Notes under the pieces: model-generated
What the model was told of the DNA's origin: nothing
What the model saw: the letters and a program-made list of their open reading frames with translations, nothing else
Databases searched by the model: none
In this document: piece by piece, positions 42,633-51,691 of the stretch
How positions within the stretch are numbered: position 1 is the first letter of the stretch
How the letters are laid out: each line of letters begins with the position of its first letter
Position numbers and translations under genes: made by a program
Assembly (NCBI GenBank): GCA_963779735.1
Contig: CAVZZJ010000008.1
Span: forward strand, 115,521 to 179,520
DNA: 64,000 nucleotides
Direction of reading: 5' to 3'
Source: Bog-473 sp963779735
Lineage (GTDB): Bacteria; Actinomycetota; Acidimicrobiia; Acidimicrobiales; RAAP-2

Positions 42633-42789
42633 CTGCCCGAGCCGCCTCACCCGCGGCCTCGAGCGCGGCCTCAATGCACCGCACGAGCTCCCGCGCTGAA
42701 TCGGCGCTCAGCTCGACCGCCACCCGTGCCCCGGGGCCAGCGGCCGGATCGACGAAGTCGATGTTGAGTGAGTGGGTCGAACGGCGCAT
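42622..42789 (-). CDS. Small hypothetical protein (55 residues)
   Basis: A frame of 56 codons starting at an ATG at 42789 and ending 11 bases inside the opposite-strand oxidoreductase gene. The text LNIDFVDPAAGPGARVAVEL, then SADSARELVRCIEAALEAAG, alternates like two strands followed by an amphipathic helix and keeps G or C in most third positions, as in the neighbouring genes. I do not recognise a family. It lies 36 bases downstream of the dienelactone hydrolase gene on the same strand. Confidence 0.4.
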   Translation of the reverse strand: MRRSTHSLNIDFVDPAAGPGARVAVELSADSARELVRCIEAALEAAGEAARAVTP

Positions 42790-42825
42790 GGAACGGATGG
42801 TCGACGTAGACCGAGGCAGAGGTGG

Positions 42826-43587
42826 TCAGGCCTCCGGCGTAGCGAGGTAGGTCCCGAACCACGAGAAGATCCGCCGCCAGCCGTCCAAGGCCGCCTCGGG
42901 GCGGTAGCTGGCGCGGTCGGTGTTGAAGAAGGCGTGCCCCGCACCCTCGTAGCTGTGGAACTCATGGGTCTTGTTGTGCCCCCGCAATGCCTGCTCGAGC
43001 TCCGCCACGTGTTCGGGGGAGGGGTACTGGTCCTCGGCACCGAACAGCCCCAGCAACGGACAGCGTAGGGAGGCCGTCTTGTCGACCAGGGGCACCACCT
43101 TGAGGGGGAACCCCTCCGGGAGCGTCCCGGTCACAAAGGCCCCGTAGCAGTCGACCGCGGCGTCGACCGGAAGGCTGACGGCGGTGAGGAACGACTGGCG
43201 GCCGCCCGAGCAGTAACCGATGACGCCGACCTTGCCGTTGGTGTCGGGGAGCGCACGGAGCACGTCGACGGCGGCGCCCACATCGCCCACCAGCTGCTCG
43301 TCGGGCACCCCACCTTTGGCGCGAGCCGCTGCTGCGGCGTCGTCGGGGTCGGCCTCCATGCCTTCTCTGGCGTAGAGGTTGGGGCAGATGGCGTTGTACC
43401 CGTTGGCGGCGAACCTCCGGGTGATCTCCTTGGTGCTCGAGTCCCACCCGGGCAGATGGTGGATGACGACGACCCCGCCCCGGGGACCGTTCTCGCCGGA
43501 CACGACCTGGTAGGCGTTAATGGTGTCGCCGCCGTATCCGCTGAGGAAGACGTTTCCGGCGCTGAGCGCCTCGCCGCGGGGTGCCAT
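42826..43587 (-). CDS. Dienelactone hydrolase family protein
   Basis: A 253-residue alpha/beta hydrolase with the cysteine-nucleophile elbow GYCSGGRQ, the acid in GLFGAEDQYP and the base in YEGAGHAFFN, which together are the Cys-Asp-His triad of dienelactone hydrolases. The N-terminal VVVIHHLPGWDS fits the oxyanion loop. It hydrolyses small lactones or esters in the cytoplasm. The ATG at 43587 has GAAGGAGAG upstream. It is monocistronic or heads the small ORF downstream. Confidence 0.85.
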   Translation of the reverse strand: MAPRGEALSAGNVFLSGYGGDTINAYQVVSGENGPRGGVVVIHHLPGWDSSTKEITRRFAANGYNAICPNLYAREGMEADPDDAAAAARAKGGVPDEQLVGDVGAAVDVLRALPDTNGKVGVIGYCSGGRQSFLTAVSLPVDAAVDCYGAFVTGTLPEGFPLKVVPLVDKTASLRCPLLGLFGAEDQYPSPEHVAELEQALRGHNKTHEFHSYEGAGHAFFNTDRASYRPEAALDGWRRIFSWFGTYLATPEA

Positions 43588-43656
43588 GCTCTCTCCTTCA
43601 CTCTCGTCGGTGGCTCTGCTACGTCGCTGCGGCGCCACTATGGCGCGCCGAGCGCA

Positions 43657-45162
43657 TCACTCGCTACACGTGGCCCCAACCGGGGGTGTGCTCAGGTCGA
43701 CGAGGTACCGCTGCACATCGGCGCGCGCGCAGGGGCTGTAGAAGTACGAGACGTGGTCGCTCCCCTGTACGGTGAGGAGGTCCCCGCGGCTGAGCTCGCC
43801 GGCCAGGCTCACCGACCAGGCGTACGGCGTGGCCGGGTCGTCCGTCGTGCCGATGACGAGGATGGACGGCGATCCCGGTGCGCTCACCGGAGCGGGAGTG
43901 CGCGTGGCTGCGATGGGCCAGACGGCGCACGACGCCTCCCCCCAGGCGAGCAGGGGCCCGAACACCGGGGCCGACTGCGCGAACAGGACGGCCAGCTGGC
44001 TGTAGGCGGCCAGGTCCTTGGCCGCCGGATGGTCGAGACAGTCGACGGCGTCGGCCACGTCGGCACCGTTGGTCGATCCGTCCATGCTGTAGGTGTCGGA
44101 CATGGCCACGACGGCGGTTCCGCTCCCGTCGGCGTCGGCGGCCAGAGCGGCGCCGAGGGTCGGCCAGTCGGACTGCGAGTACAGGCCGTCGAGCAGCGCG
44201 TCGTAGAGCTCCCCGGGGCCGGCGGTCCGACCACCGCCCGCCGGCGCCGGACTGGATCGGCTGCGTGCGATCAACGCCAGCAGCGCAGTGGTCGGGTCCC
44301 CCACCGCGCGCCAGGGGCAGCCCGTGGCGGTGGCACACCAGGTGAAGAAGGAGTTCAGCACACCTTCGAACCCATCCGCCTGCCCCAGCGACATCTGGCT
44401 GAACGTGAGGGCGGGATCGATGGCGCTGTCGAGCACCATGGCGCGGATGTGGGTCGGAAAGAGCTGGGCGTACGTGGCGCCCAGCAGGGTCCCGTAGGAC
44501 TGGCCCATGTAGGTGAGCGCGCTCTCACCCAGGGCTTGGCGGAGCCGGTCCAGGTCGCGGGCGACGTCGACTGTGCCGACGTAGGGAAGGATCGTCCCGC
44601 TCGCCTTCTCGCAGTCGGCGGCGAACTGGCGCATGGTGGCGAAGGTCGCCGCCTGGGCGGCCGCCGTCTGCGGCACCGGGTCGGGCAGCGGGCCCGGGGC
44701 GGCCCCGGGGGTCTCGCCGCACGTCACGGGGTCGCTGCGCTGCACCCCGCGGGGGTCGAAGGTCACGATGTCGAAGTCGTCCAGCAACTGCGGCGTCAGG
44801 ACGTCCAATTCGTTGGCGAAGTCGTCGATCCCCGAAACGCCGGGCCCTCCCGGGTTGATGACCAGTGAGCCGATCCGGTCGGCCGGCACGTCCGCCAGAT
44901 GCCGCTCCACCGCGATGCCGATGGTGGCCCCCTGCGGGCGGCCGTAGTCGAGCGGGACGATCAAGGTGCCGCACTGAAGGTCGCCGTAGCACGGGGTCCA
45001 GGCGATCGGCGAGACCGGGAGCGGGGGCTGCGTCGTCGTGGTCGTCGTGGTCGTCGTCGTGGTCAAGGCCGCCCTGGCCGGGGGATCCGTGGTGCCCGTG
45101 AGACCGCAGCCGGCGAGCAGGAGTGCGACCACCGCTAGGCCGGCCAGACAACAACGTCGCAT
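43657..45162 (-). CDS. Secreted lipoprotein, alpha/beta-hydrolase peptidase (TAP-like)
   Basis: A 501-residue lipoprotein: MRRCCLAGLAVVALLLAGC gives a lipobox LLAGC with the lipidated Cys at 19. A run of Thr residues (eleven or so) follows as a linker. The body is an alpha/beta hydrolase of the tripeptidyl-aminopeptidase type: LVINPGGPGVSG (oxyanion), FDPRGVQRSD, nucleophile GQSYGTLLG, and the C-terminal TAP domain with DPATPYAW and GSDHVSYF. It should cleave peptides at the cell surface. A GTG at 45183 is an alternative start; 45162 gives the better signal peptide. Confidence 0.83.
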   Translation of the reverse strand: MRRCCLAGLAVVALLLAGCGLTGTTDPPARAALTTTTTTTTTTTQPPLPVSPIAWTPCYGDLQCGTLIVPLDYGRPQGATIGIAVERHLADVPADRIGSLVINPGGPGVSGIDDFANELDVLTPQLLDDFDIVTFDPRGVQRSDPVTCGETPGAAPGPLPDPVPQTAAAQAATFATMRQFAADCEKASGTILPYVGTVDVARDLDRLRQALGESALTYMGQSYGTLLGATYAQLFPTHIRAMVLDSAIDPALTFSQMSLGQADGFEGVLNSFFTWCATATGCPWRAVGDPTTALLALIARSRSSPAPAGGGRTAGPGELYDALLDGLYSQSDWPTLGAALAADADGSGTAVVAMSDTYSMDGSTNGADVADAVDCLDHPAAKDLAAYSQLAVLFAQSAPVFGPLLAWGEASCAVWPIAATRTPAPVSAPGSPSILVIGTTDDPATPYAWSVSLAGELSRGDLLTVQGSDHVSYFYSPCARADVQRYLVDLSTPPVGATCSE

Positions 45163-45199
45163 CGGGCCGGTCAGACGCCCCACGTGAGCCCAGGCCAGG

Positions 45200-45943
45200 T
45201 CAATAGCGGGGCAGCGCGATGAAGGCGATCAGATAGGCGAACAGCCCCGCACCGACCACGGTGCAGGCGTGGAAGACCTCGTGGAAGCCGAATACTCCGG
45301 GCCAGGGGTCCGGTCGTCGACGGGCGAAGATCAGGGCTCCAGCGGTGTACGCGATGCCGGCGAAGAGCATGAGGATGAAGCCGGCCCAGCCCAGGCTGCG
45401 GACCAGCTGCGGAGCGACGATCAGCGAGCACCAACCCACCACCACATAGGGGAGCGCGACCGCCCACTGGGGCGCATCGAGCCAGGCCTGGCGCAGCACG
45501 ATGCCCGCGACGGCGCCTCCCCAGACCAGGCACAGGATCAGCACCTCGGACCAGCCCGACAGGGCCAGGACGGCCACCGCGGTCGAGGTCCCGGCGATGC
45601 CGACGAAGATGGCGCTGTGGTCCGCCCGCCGCATGCGACGCCACGCCGGCGCCGACCAGCGAAGGCGATGGAACAGCGCGCTGATCCCGAACATGGCGAG
45701 CATGGTCAGCACGTAGACCGCCAGCGCCCATCTGCTCGCCGCATCGGGGCCCGCCGCGATCAGGAAGAGTCCCCCGACGAACCACGCCACGAAGGCGCCC
45801 ACATGGAGCCAGCCCCGTAGCAGCGGCCGGGCCGTCGTGGGCCCGGCACGCTGGTCCGACGGGGCCGGAAGATCGGGCTTGCCGGGCCCGTCCACCCCAC
45901 CTCGGAGAGCGTCCGCACCAGGAATCACGTCAGGCGGCGTCAT
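45200..45943 (-). CDS. Hemolysin III / TrhA family membrane protein
   Basis: A 247-residue protein with seven membrane segments and the PAQR/hemolysin-III metal residues: SALFHRL, then DHSAIFVGIAGT, and the C-terminal GFHEVFHACTVVGAG. About 40 polar N-terminal residues precede the first membrane helix. The family influences membrane lipid homeostasis; haemolysis is historic naming. The ATG overlaps the serB stop (ATGA). Confidence 0.85.
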   Translation of the reverse strand: MTPPDVIPGADALRGGVDGPGKPDLPAPSDQRAGPTTARPLLRGWLHVGAFVAWFVGGLFLIAAGPDAASRWALAVYVLTMLAMFGISALFHRLRWSAPAWRRMRRADHSAIFVGIAGTSTAVAVLALSGWSEVLILCLVWGGAVAGIVLRQAWLDAPQWAVALPYVVVGWCSLIVAPQLVRSLGWAGFILMLFAGIAYTAGALIFARRRPDPWPGVFGFHEVFHACTVVGAGLFAYLIAFIALPRY

Positions 45944-47127
45944 GACCCACCAGCCTGCTCCAATTGGTCTGCCGTCTCCACGTCACCCCGGCTGATACCG
46001 AGAAGGAAGAGGATGGCGTCGAGGTACGGCACACTCAGTGCGGTGTCGGCCGCCTGCCGAACCATCGGCTTGGCGTTGAAGGCGATACCCAGGCCGGCGA
46101 TGGCCAGCATGTCGAGGTCGTTCGCGCCGTCGCCCACCGCGATGGTGCGCGACCGGGGTACACCGGCGGCCGCGGCGAACCGCAGGAGGGCCTCCGCCTT
46201 CCCCGCCCGGTCCACGATCGGCCCGACCAGCCCGCCGGTGAGCACCCCGTCCTCGATCGCCAGCTGGTTGGCCGCCAGATGGTCGATGCCCAACTCGGCG
46301 ACCAACGGCCCGATCAACTGGGTGAACCCTCCGCTCACCACCGCCGTCTCGTAGCCCAGCCGCTTGAGGGTGCGGACCAGCGTGCGTGCGCCCGGCGTCA
46401 GAAGGAGGGAATGGCGCACCCCCTCGAGCACCGACTGGTCGAGACCGGCCATCAGACCCACCCGCTGCCGCAGCGCCTGTTCGAAGTCGATCTCCCCCGC
46501 CATGGCCCGGGCCGTCACTTCGGCCACGTCACCCCCCAAACCACACTGCTCGGCCAGCAGGTCGATGGCCTCACCTTGGAGGAGTGTCGAGTCGGCATCG
46601 AGCACGATCAGGTGCTTGGCCCGCCGGTGCAGCCCGTCCACCTGGACGGCGACATCGACCTGGCGGCGCACCGCCTCTTCGGCCAACGCACGCCGGAGCT
46701 GGTCCAGGTCGCCCCCCGCCACCGTGAACTCGTAGCTGTGCACCGGGTAGGCGGCCAGCCGCACGATGCGTTCGATGTTCGCCTGGGATCGCGCGATGCA
46801 TCCGCTGACGCCCATGAGCGTCGAGGCGTCGATCTCCGGAGCGAGCACCGTGACGAGGAACCGATCGAGTTCCGATGGGTACTCCGCCTCCAGAAGTGGG
46901 GAGATCGAGACGCTCCCGACGCCGAACTGGTCGGCGATCGCATTGCGAAGGTCTTCGCTGTGCCCGTTCGCCACGCCCTCAATCTCCACGCAGAGCAACA
47001 GGCGGCCGTGGACGCGGACCTGCTCGACGTCCCGGACGTCGACGCCTTGCGCATGGAGCACGCCAAACAGCCGCTCGGCGATGCCGGGCCCGTCCTGGCC
47101 GCTGACCGTCACCAGGTAGGGAGTCAA
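45940..47127 (-). CDS. serB: Phosphoserine phosphatase with two ACT domains
   Basis: A 395-residue enzyme of the HAD family that makes L-serine from phosphoserine. Two ACT regulatory domains (~4-75, VTVSGQDGPGIAERLFGVL, and ~91-160) precede the phosphatase. The nucleophile motif is DADST at 177-181, followed by VVSGGFTQLIG, KAEALLRF and the GDGANDLDML metal motif. Serine feedback through the ACT domains is known for this type. It starts at TTG overlapping the acyltransferase stop (TTGA); the upstream frame is not coding. Confidence 0.9.
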   Translation of the reverse strand: MTPYLVTVSGQDGPGIAERLFGVLHAQGVDVRDVEQVRVHGRLLLCVEIEGVANGHSEDLRNAIADQFGVGSVSISPLLEAEYPSELDRFLVTVLAPEIDASTLMGVSGCIARSQANIERIVRLAAYPVHSYEFTVAGGDLDQLRRALAEEAVRRQVDVAVQVDGLHRRAKHLIVLDADSTLLQGEAIDLLAEQCGLGGDVAEVTARAMAGEIDFEQALRQRVGLMAGLDQSVLEGVRHSLLLTPGARTLVRTLKRLGYETAVVSGGFTQLIGPLVAELGIDHLAANQLAIEDGVLTGGLVGPIVDRAGKAEALLRFAAAAGVPRSRTIAVGDGANDLDMLAIAGLGIAFNAKPMVRQAADTALSVPYLDAILFLLGISRGDVETADQLEQAGGS

Positions 47128-47804
47128 GGGACGGTGATCTCCTTCTCCTCGACCCAGTCCCGCTCGTCGACCCAGCCCTGGCCGTCGACCCATCGCCGGA
47201 TGATCCTGCCGGGTACACCCGCTACGACGCAGCGGTCCGGAACGACGCCTCGCACCACGGCACCGGCCGCCACCACGACGTGCTCGCCGATCTGGGCCCC
47301 GGGCAGGACGACCACGTTGGCCCCCAGCCAGCTCCCCGACCCGATGCGCACGGCGACCTCCGTGGGCTGCTGCCAACCGATGGGCTCAATCGGGTCGGCA
47401 TAGACGTGGTTCTGGTCCGTGATGTAGACGTAGGGGCCCGTCTGGATGTTGTCACCGATCTCAATGGACCAGTGACCGACGATGTGTGAACCGCGACCGA
47501 TGATGCAGCGGCTCCCGATGCGCACCACCGGATCGGTCGGCATCTCCTGCCCCGGGGCCATGCCCACCGAGATGGAGGTGTACGGGCCCACCATGGTGCC
47601 CGCGCCGATGTGTACGTAGTGCTCGTTGTAGATGGCGCCCTGGGGGAAGAACAGGCAGGCCCCCCGGCCCATGTACCCGAAGCGACGGCCCCAGCGGTCG
47701 TCGGGGCCGATGGCCCCGAGCTCGCCGGCCACCTCCCACGCGGAGTGGACCAGGCGCGACAGGCCGCGCCGCAACGGTCCGGGTAATGAGCGGGCCAATG
47801 TCAT
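47124..47804 (-). CDS. Left-handed beta-helix acyltransferase
   Basis: A 226-residue hexapeptide-repeat protein (LbetaH fold), of the serine/maltose O-acetyltransferase kind: repeated isoleucine-patch units such as VRIGSRCIIGRGSHIVG, IEIGDNIQTGPYVYI and VRIGSGSWLGANVVVLPGAQIGEHVVV. ITDQNHVYADP holds the catalytic His, and GVPGRIIRRW closes the fold. It likely acetylates a sugar or small molecule; the acceptor is unknown. It is divergent from the Tat-exported protein gene across a 55-base spacer. Confidence 0.8.
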   Translation of the reverse strand: MTLARSLPGPLRRGLSRLVHSAWEVAGELGAIGPDDRWGRRFGYMGRGACLFFPQGAIYNEHYVHIGAGTMVGPYTSISVGMAPGQEMPTDPVVRIGSRCIIGRGSHIVGHWSIEIGDNIQTGPYVYITDQNHVYADPIEPIGWQQPTEVAVRIGSGSWLGANVVVLPGAQIGEHVVVAAGAVVRGVVPDRCVVAGVPGRIIRRWVDGQGWVDERDWVEEKEITVP

Positions 47805-47859
47805 GGCGCGGAACGCTAATGGCGTGCCCGCCCCGAGGCGAAATGCGCTTCCCGATACC

Positions 47860-49560
47860 ATGGTGGAGGTGGCACAGCGGATCGATCGCAGGAGCTTCCT
47901 GCGAATTGCCGCCGCGGCAGCCGCCGGTACGGCCGGCCTGGGGTTGGCCGCCTGCGGGGGCGACGCGACGGATCGGACCGCAGCCAGGAAGGCGGGGCCG
48001 GCGCGGGCCAAGCGGCCCGCTACGCCGGCCACGGCCAACATGCGCGAGGTGACGAAGACCAAGTTGGCCAGTGGCGTCATCGTCCCCACCGCGCCGTGGC
48101 TCATCGCCGAGAACCGGCGGCCTGGGACCTTGGACTGGATCGTCAACTTCGTCCAGCCCGACCACGCCCTGGAGGGCTTCGCCAGCCAGGTCAGCGCGGT
48201 GAGCGGGGACGACGTCACCCTCTTCATCAACACCACCGCCGCTGCCGTGCAGGTGCAGGCCTACCGCATGGGCTACTACCAGGGACTCGGTGGCCGGCTG
48301 ATCTATCAGAGCGACATGGTGCGGGCCACTCCGCAACCCGCTCCGACCGTGAGCCCCGGCACCGGCACCGTGAGCTGCCCGTGGACGCCCACGCTGAGCC
48401 TCAGGATCGACGACAGGTGGCCCCCGGGATGCTACCTCTTGAAGCTCGTCGGTAGCGGGGGCCAGGAGCAGTTCGTCCCGCTCACCATCCGGGACGACGC
48501 CAGCACGGCCGCCTTCGTGTTCCAGAACAGCGTCACGACATGGCAGGCCTACAACCTCTACGGCGACTACAGCCTGTACTACGGCCCCAATGGGAGCGGC
48601 GGGCAGGACTTCGCCAACCGCGCCCGCATCGTCTCGTTCGATCGCCCCTACCCCCAGAAGTGGGCCTCGGGCGCGGCCGACTTCGTGGGAAACGAGTTCC
48701 CGCTCCTCTACAACCTCGAGAGCCTGGGGCTCGACGTCACCTACTGGACCGACATCGATCTGCATGCCAACCCCCACCTCCTGGCCAACCACGGCTGCCT
48801 CTTCAGCCTGGGCCACGACGAGTACTGGTCACGCCCGATGCGCGAGGCGGCCCAGTCCGCCAATGCCAACGGCTGCAACCTCGCCTTCCTGGGCTCGAAC
48901 GCCTGCTACCGCCAGATCCGCCTGGAGCAAACCTCTGTCGGCCCCAATCGGCTGCAGGTCTGCTACAAGAGCGCGGCGGAGGACCCGATCGTGAGCGAGG
49001 ACCCCACACTGACCACCGTCAACTGGAACCAGGCACCGGTCAACGACCCCGAGTCGACCATGATCGGCTCGACGTACCAGTCGGTCGGCGCCAATGCGGA
49101 CATGGTGGTGACCGATGCCTCCTCATGGTTCTTCGACGGGTGCGACCTGGCCGACGGCCACGTGCTGCCGGCCATGATCCTCGGGGAGTACGACCGCTAC
49201 GTGCCCTCGCTCCCGGGCCCCTCCACCCTCGACGTCATCGCCCACTCACCCATCCCGGGCCAGGGAAACTGGTCGGACCTCACCTACTTCACCACGTCAC
49301 CCACGAGCGGCGGGGTCCTGGCCAGCGGGTCGGCCACGTTCGTCAACCGGCTGTCGAACTCTGTGGCCATGCCCCCCAACATCTTCTTCCGCGCCGTTCC
49401 GGGCGACACCGACGTCCTCCTCCGGGCCATGGAGAACCTCTACGGGCTCTTCGGCCAGGGCCCGGCCGGTGCCACCGCGCCCTCGAGCGGCAACTGGAGG
49501 TCGATCTACACCGGGGCGGCGGCACAGACCAGTTCGGCCGCTCCGGCCAACGCCACCTGA
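47860..49560 (+). CDS. Tat-exported dimethylformamidase-beta-like protein
   Basis: A 566-residue exported protein. The N-terminus carries a twin-arginine signal (DRRSFLRIAAAAAAGTAG) and a lipobox-like GLAAC. The rest resembles the large subunit of N,N-dimethylformamidase (DMFA2_C-like fold): VQAYRMGYYQGLGGRLIY, FVFQNSVTTWQAYNLYGDYS, LLYNLESLGLDVTYWTDID and SLGHDEYWSRPMREA. Two Tyr and a Glu bind iron in the characterised enzyme; which residues do so here cannot be settled. ATG 47860 is chosen; GTG codons just inside are alternatives. Confidence 0.78.
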   Translation: MVEVAQRIDRRSFLRIAAAAAAGTAGLGLAACGGDATDRTAARKAGPARAKRPATPATANMREVTKTKLASGVIVPTAPWLIAENRRPGTLDWIVNFVQPDHALEGFASQVSAVSGDDVTLFINTTAAAVQVQAYRMGYYQGLGGRLIYQSDMVRATPQPAPTVSPGTGTVSCPWTPTLSLRIDDRWPPGCYLLKLVGSGGQEQFVPLTIRDDASTAAFVFQNSVTTWQAYNLYGDYSLYYGPNGSGGQDFANRARIVSFDRPYPQKWASGAADFVGNEFPLLYNLESLGLDVTYWTDIDLHANPHLLANHGCLFSLGHDEYWSRPMREAAQSANANGCNLAFLGSNACYRQIRLEQTSVGPNRLQVCYKSAAEDPIVSEDPTLTTVNWNQAPVNDPESTMIGSTYQSVGANADMVVTDASSWFFDGCDLADGHVLPAMILGEYDRYVPSLPGPSTLDVIAHSPIPGQGNWSDLTYFTTSPTSGGVLASGSATFVNRLSNSVAMPPNIFFRAVPGDTDVLLRAMENLYGLFGQGPAGATAPSSGNWRSIYTGAAAQTSSAAPANAT

Positions 49561-49596
49561 CCGGCATTCGCCAGTCCATCACCTCTATCCCCTACG

Positions 49597-50691
49597 ATGA
49601 CCGGTTTCATGACCGAACCGCGCCGCTCGCACCCCTCCCGCCCTGGGCGGCGCCCCGGCCGGGGTGTCCTGGCCGTGGTCGGAGCGGCCGGGATCGTCCT
49701 GAGCGCCTGCTCGGCCGCCGCGGTCCATCACCATGTCAGCTCGGCCCCGCCCACCTCGACGACGACCACCACCGCGCCGGACAGCCCGACCTGCCCCCTC
49801 ACCGGAGCGCCCGTTCCCGGGGGCGGCCCGGTCCCCAGTAGGCCGGCGCTGGCGGTGAAGATCGACAACTACGTCGCCGCCCGGCCGCAGAGCGGTCTGG
49901 ACAAGGCCGACATCATCTTCGAGGAGCCGGTGGAGGGGGGGATCACCCGTTACGCCGCCGTCTTCCAATGCCAGAATGCCGCCCTGGTCGGCCCGGTCCG
50001 CTCCGCCCGCAACATCGACATCGGCATACTGGGCCAGTTGGGCACGCCGCTCTTGGTGCACGTCGGAGGGATCGGCCCGGTCCTGGCCAATATTGACGCC
50101 TCACCCCTGGTCAACATCGACCTCGGGTACTACGGATCGCTCCAGACCCACCCGGCGGGCCGGGTCGCCCCCTACGACACGTACTCCTCGACCGCACAGC
50201 TGTGGGGCACACGGCCGGCGATGACCACCCCGCCCCAGCCCCTCTTCAGCTACTCGAGCCAGAGTCCAGCAGGGACGCCGGTCTCCACCGTGCACATCGA
50301 CTTCTCGGCGAACTCCGATGTGACCTGGAAGTACGAGCCGTCCATCGGCGCGTTCACCCGCTTCTACAACGGAACCCAGCCCGATGTGCTGGCCGATGGC
50401 GAGCAGAACACGGCGGCCAACGTGATCGTGCAGTACGTGCAGATCTACTACGGGCCGTGGGCCGAGAACAGCGAGGGCGGCCTGGAGGTGCAGGCCACCC
50501 TCTACCCCGACGCCGGCGGGACGGCCGAGGTCTTCCGCGACGGCGTCGAGATCGCGGGCACCTGGCACCGCTCCACCCTGGGCTCGCCCACGCAGTTCGT
50601 CTCCACGGCGGGGACCCCGATTCCCCTGAAGCCCGGCCAAACCTGGGTGGAGCTGGTACCCAACACCATCACGGTGACGACGACGCCCTGA
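49597..50691 (+). CDS. DUF3048 (YerB-like) lipoprotein
   Basis: A 364-residue exported lipoprotein. The signal (LAVVGAAGIVLSAC) ends in lipobox LSAC, followed by a Thr-rich linker. The family core is clear: LAVKIDNYVAARPQSGLDKADIIFEEPVEGGITRYAAVF and VGPVRSARNIDI, then the C-terminal QPDVLADGEQNTAANVIVQY and WVELVP. The function of this family is not established; it is a cell-surface protein. Its 3' end overlaps the convergent methyltransferase gene by 23 bases. An ATG at 49609 is an alternative start. Confidence 0.83.
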   Translation: MTGFMTEPRRSHPSRPGRRPGRGVLAVVGAAGIVLSACSAAAVHHHVSSAPPTSTTTTTAPDSPTCPLTGAPVPGGGPVPSRPALAVKIDNYVAARPQSGLDKADIIFEEPVEGGITRYAAVFQCQNAALVGPVRSARNIDIGILGQLGTPLLVHVGGIGPVLANIDASPLVNIDLGYYGSLQTHPAGRVAPYDTYSSTAQLWGTRPAMTTPPQPLFSYSSQSPAGTPVSTVHIDFSANSDVTWKYEPSIGAFTRFYNGTQPDVLADGEQNTAANVIVQYVQIYYGPWAENSEGGLEVQATLYPDAGGTAEVFRDGVEIAGTWHRSTLGSPTQFVSTAGTPIPLKPGQTWVELVPNTITVTTTP

Positions 50692-51601
50692 GTGGCTTGC
50701 GGGCCACCACGGCCAGGAGGAGGCAGTCCTCCACGGCCGCAAAGACGCCCGGGTGGGCACTGGCCTCCCGTTCGTCAAAGATGCCGGCGGCCACGCCCTC
50801 CTGCATCAGGTTGAGCCCCTTGGCCTCGGCTACCTCGAACCCGCACGACTCCAGCTTGAGCCGGAGCTCCTCGACGCCGTACTCGACCTTGTGATCGTCG
50901 TTCATCAGCTCCGCCGAACGAAGCCGCCACACGGGCCCATTGGGCGTGTCGAGGCAGAGCCATCCTCCGGGGCACAGGACGCGGAAGGCCTCGCGCAACA
51001 CCGAGTCCCCGTCGGATTCGGTCACGTGCTCAATCGACTGCCCGCTGTAGACCAGGTCGAACGAACCGTTCGCATAGGCGCTCAGATCCGCCATCGAATG
51101 GAAGGCGAACTCCACCGGGCCGAGCTCGGACTGGACCGTCGCTCCCTTAGACCCTCTCTGGTAGATCTCATGGCGCTCGTGCACCGGCAGGTCGACGACG
51201 ACCAGGCGCTCGAAGCGGTAGGGGTATCCCAGGTGGACAAAGGCGCCGTCGGACATCCCTTGATGGGTCCCGCCCAGATCCAAGATGCGCGCCGCCCGTG
51301 GTAGGCCGGCGACGAACGCACACCTGCTCACGTGCATGGACAGAAGGACATCGGCAATCGGAACCTGTCGCCGAAACTCCTCCGAGTGGGCCAGCGCCTG
51401 GGCCACCCCTTGGCGCGAGAGCTCCCCTCGGGCCAGTTTGGAGGCGTACTCGGCACCACCAACCGCATCCGGCTCGCGATCGAGGATGACGTTGAAGGCC
51501 ATCCGCACCGACTGCCTGGGAGGGAGGTAGCGGAACGGGAAGGTAGGGGCCACCCGATCGAGCACGCGAAAGATCCGTTGCTTCCACGCTGGGGTCGGCA
51601 T
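50669..51601 (-). CDS. DUF4214 plus class I methyltransferase
   Basis: A 310-residue protein. Residues ~30-75 look like a DUF4214 repeat (FNVILDREPDAVGGAEYASKLARGELS), often seen in surface and glycosylation loci. Residues ~105-250 are an S-adenosylmethionine methyltransferase: ILDLGGTHQG, FDLVYSGQSIEHVTE and the C-terminal GGWLCLDTPNG. The target is unknown, but a carbohydrate or lipid acceptor would suit the neighbourhood. The start has no strong alternative. Confidence 0.72.
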   Translation of the reverse strand: MPTPAWKQRIFRVLDRVAPTFPFRYLPPRQSVRMAFNVILDREPDAVGGAEYASKLARGELSRQGVAQALAHSEEFRRQVPIADVLLSMHVSRCAFVAGLPRAARILDLGGTHQGMSDGAFVHLGYPYRFERLVVVDLPVHERHEIYQRGSKGATVQSELGPVEFAFHSMADLSAYANGSFDLVYSGQSIEHVTESDGDSVLREAFRVLCPGGWLCLDTPNGPVWRLRSAELMNDDHKVEYGVEELRLKLESCGFEVAEAKGLNLMQEGVAAGIFDEREASAHPGVFAAVEDCLLLAVVARKPLRASSSP

Positions 51602-51691
51602 GACCCCATTCTGACGCGAAGCGCTCCGGGCGGATCACCCGAGGGAGGCGCGGGGTCGGCCCGGAGCAGCTTCGATGCTGTGAGAGGTCGG

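Noticed and set aside
42629..42850. Plus-strand 73-codon frame after the Gfo/Idh gene
   Set aside because: Ser/Ala/Arg-rich with no family resemblance; the minus-strand frame in the same place has better structure.
45020..45065. GTC/GTG trinucleotide-like run as an unstable repeat
   Set aside because: It only encodes the Thr linker after the lipobox, a common feature of surface lipoproteins, and uses mixed codons rather than a uniform repeat.
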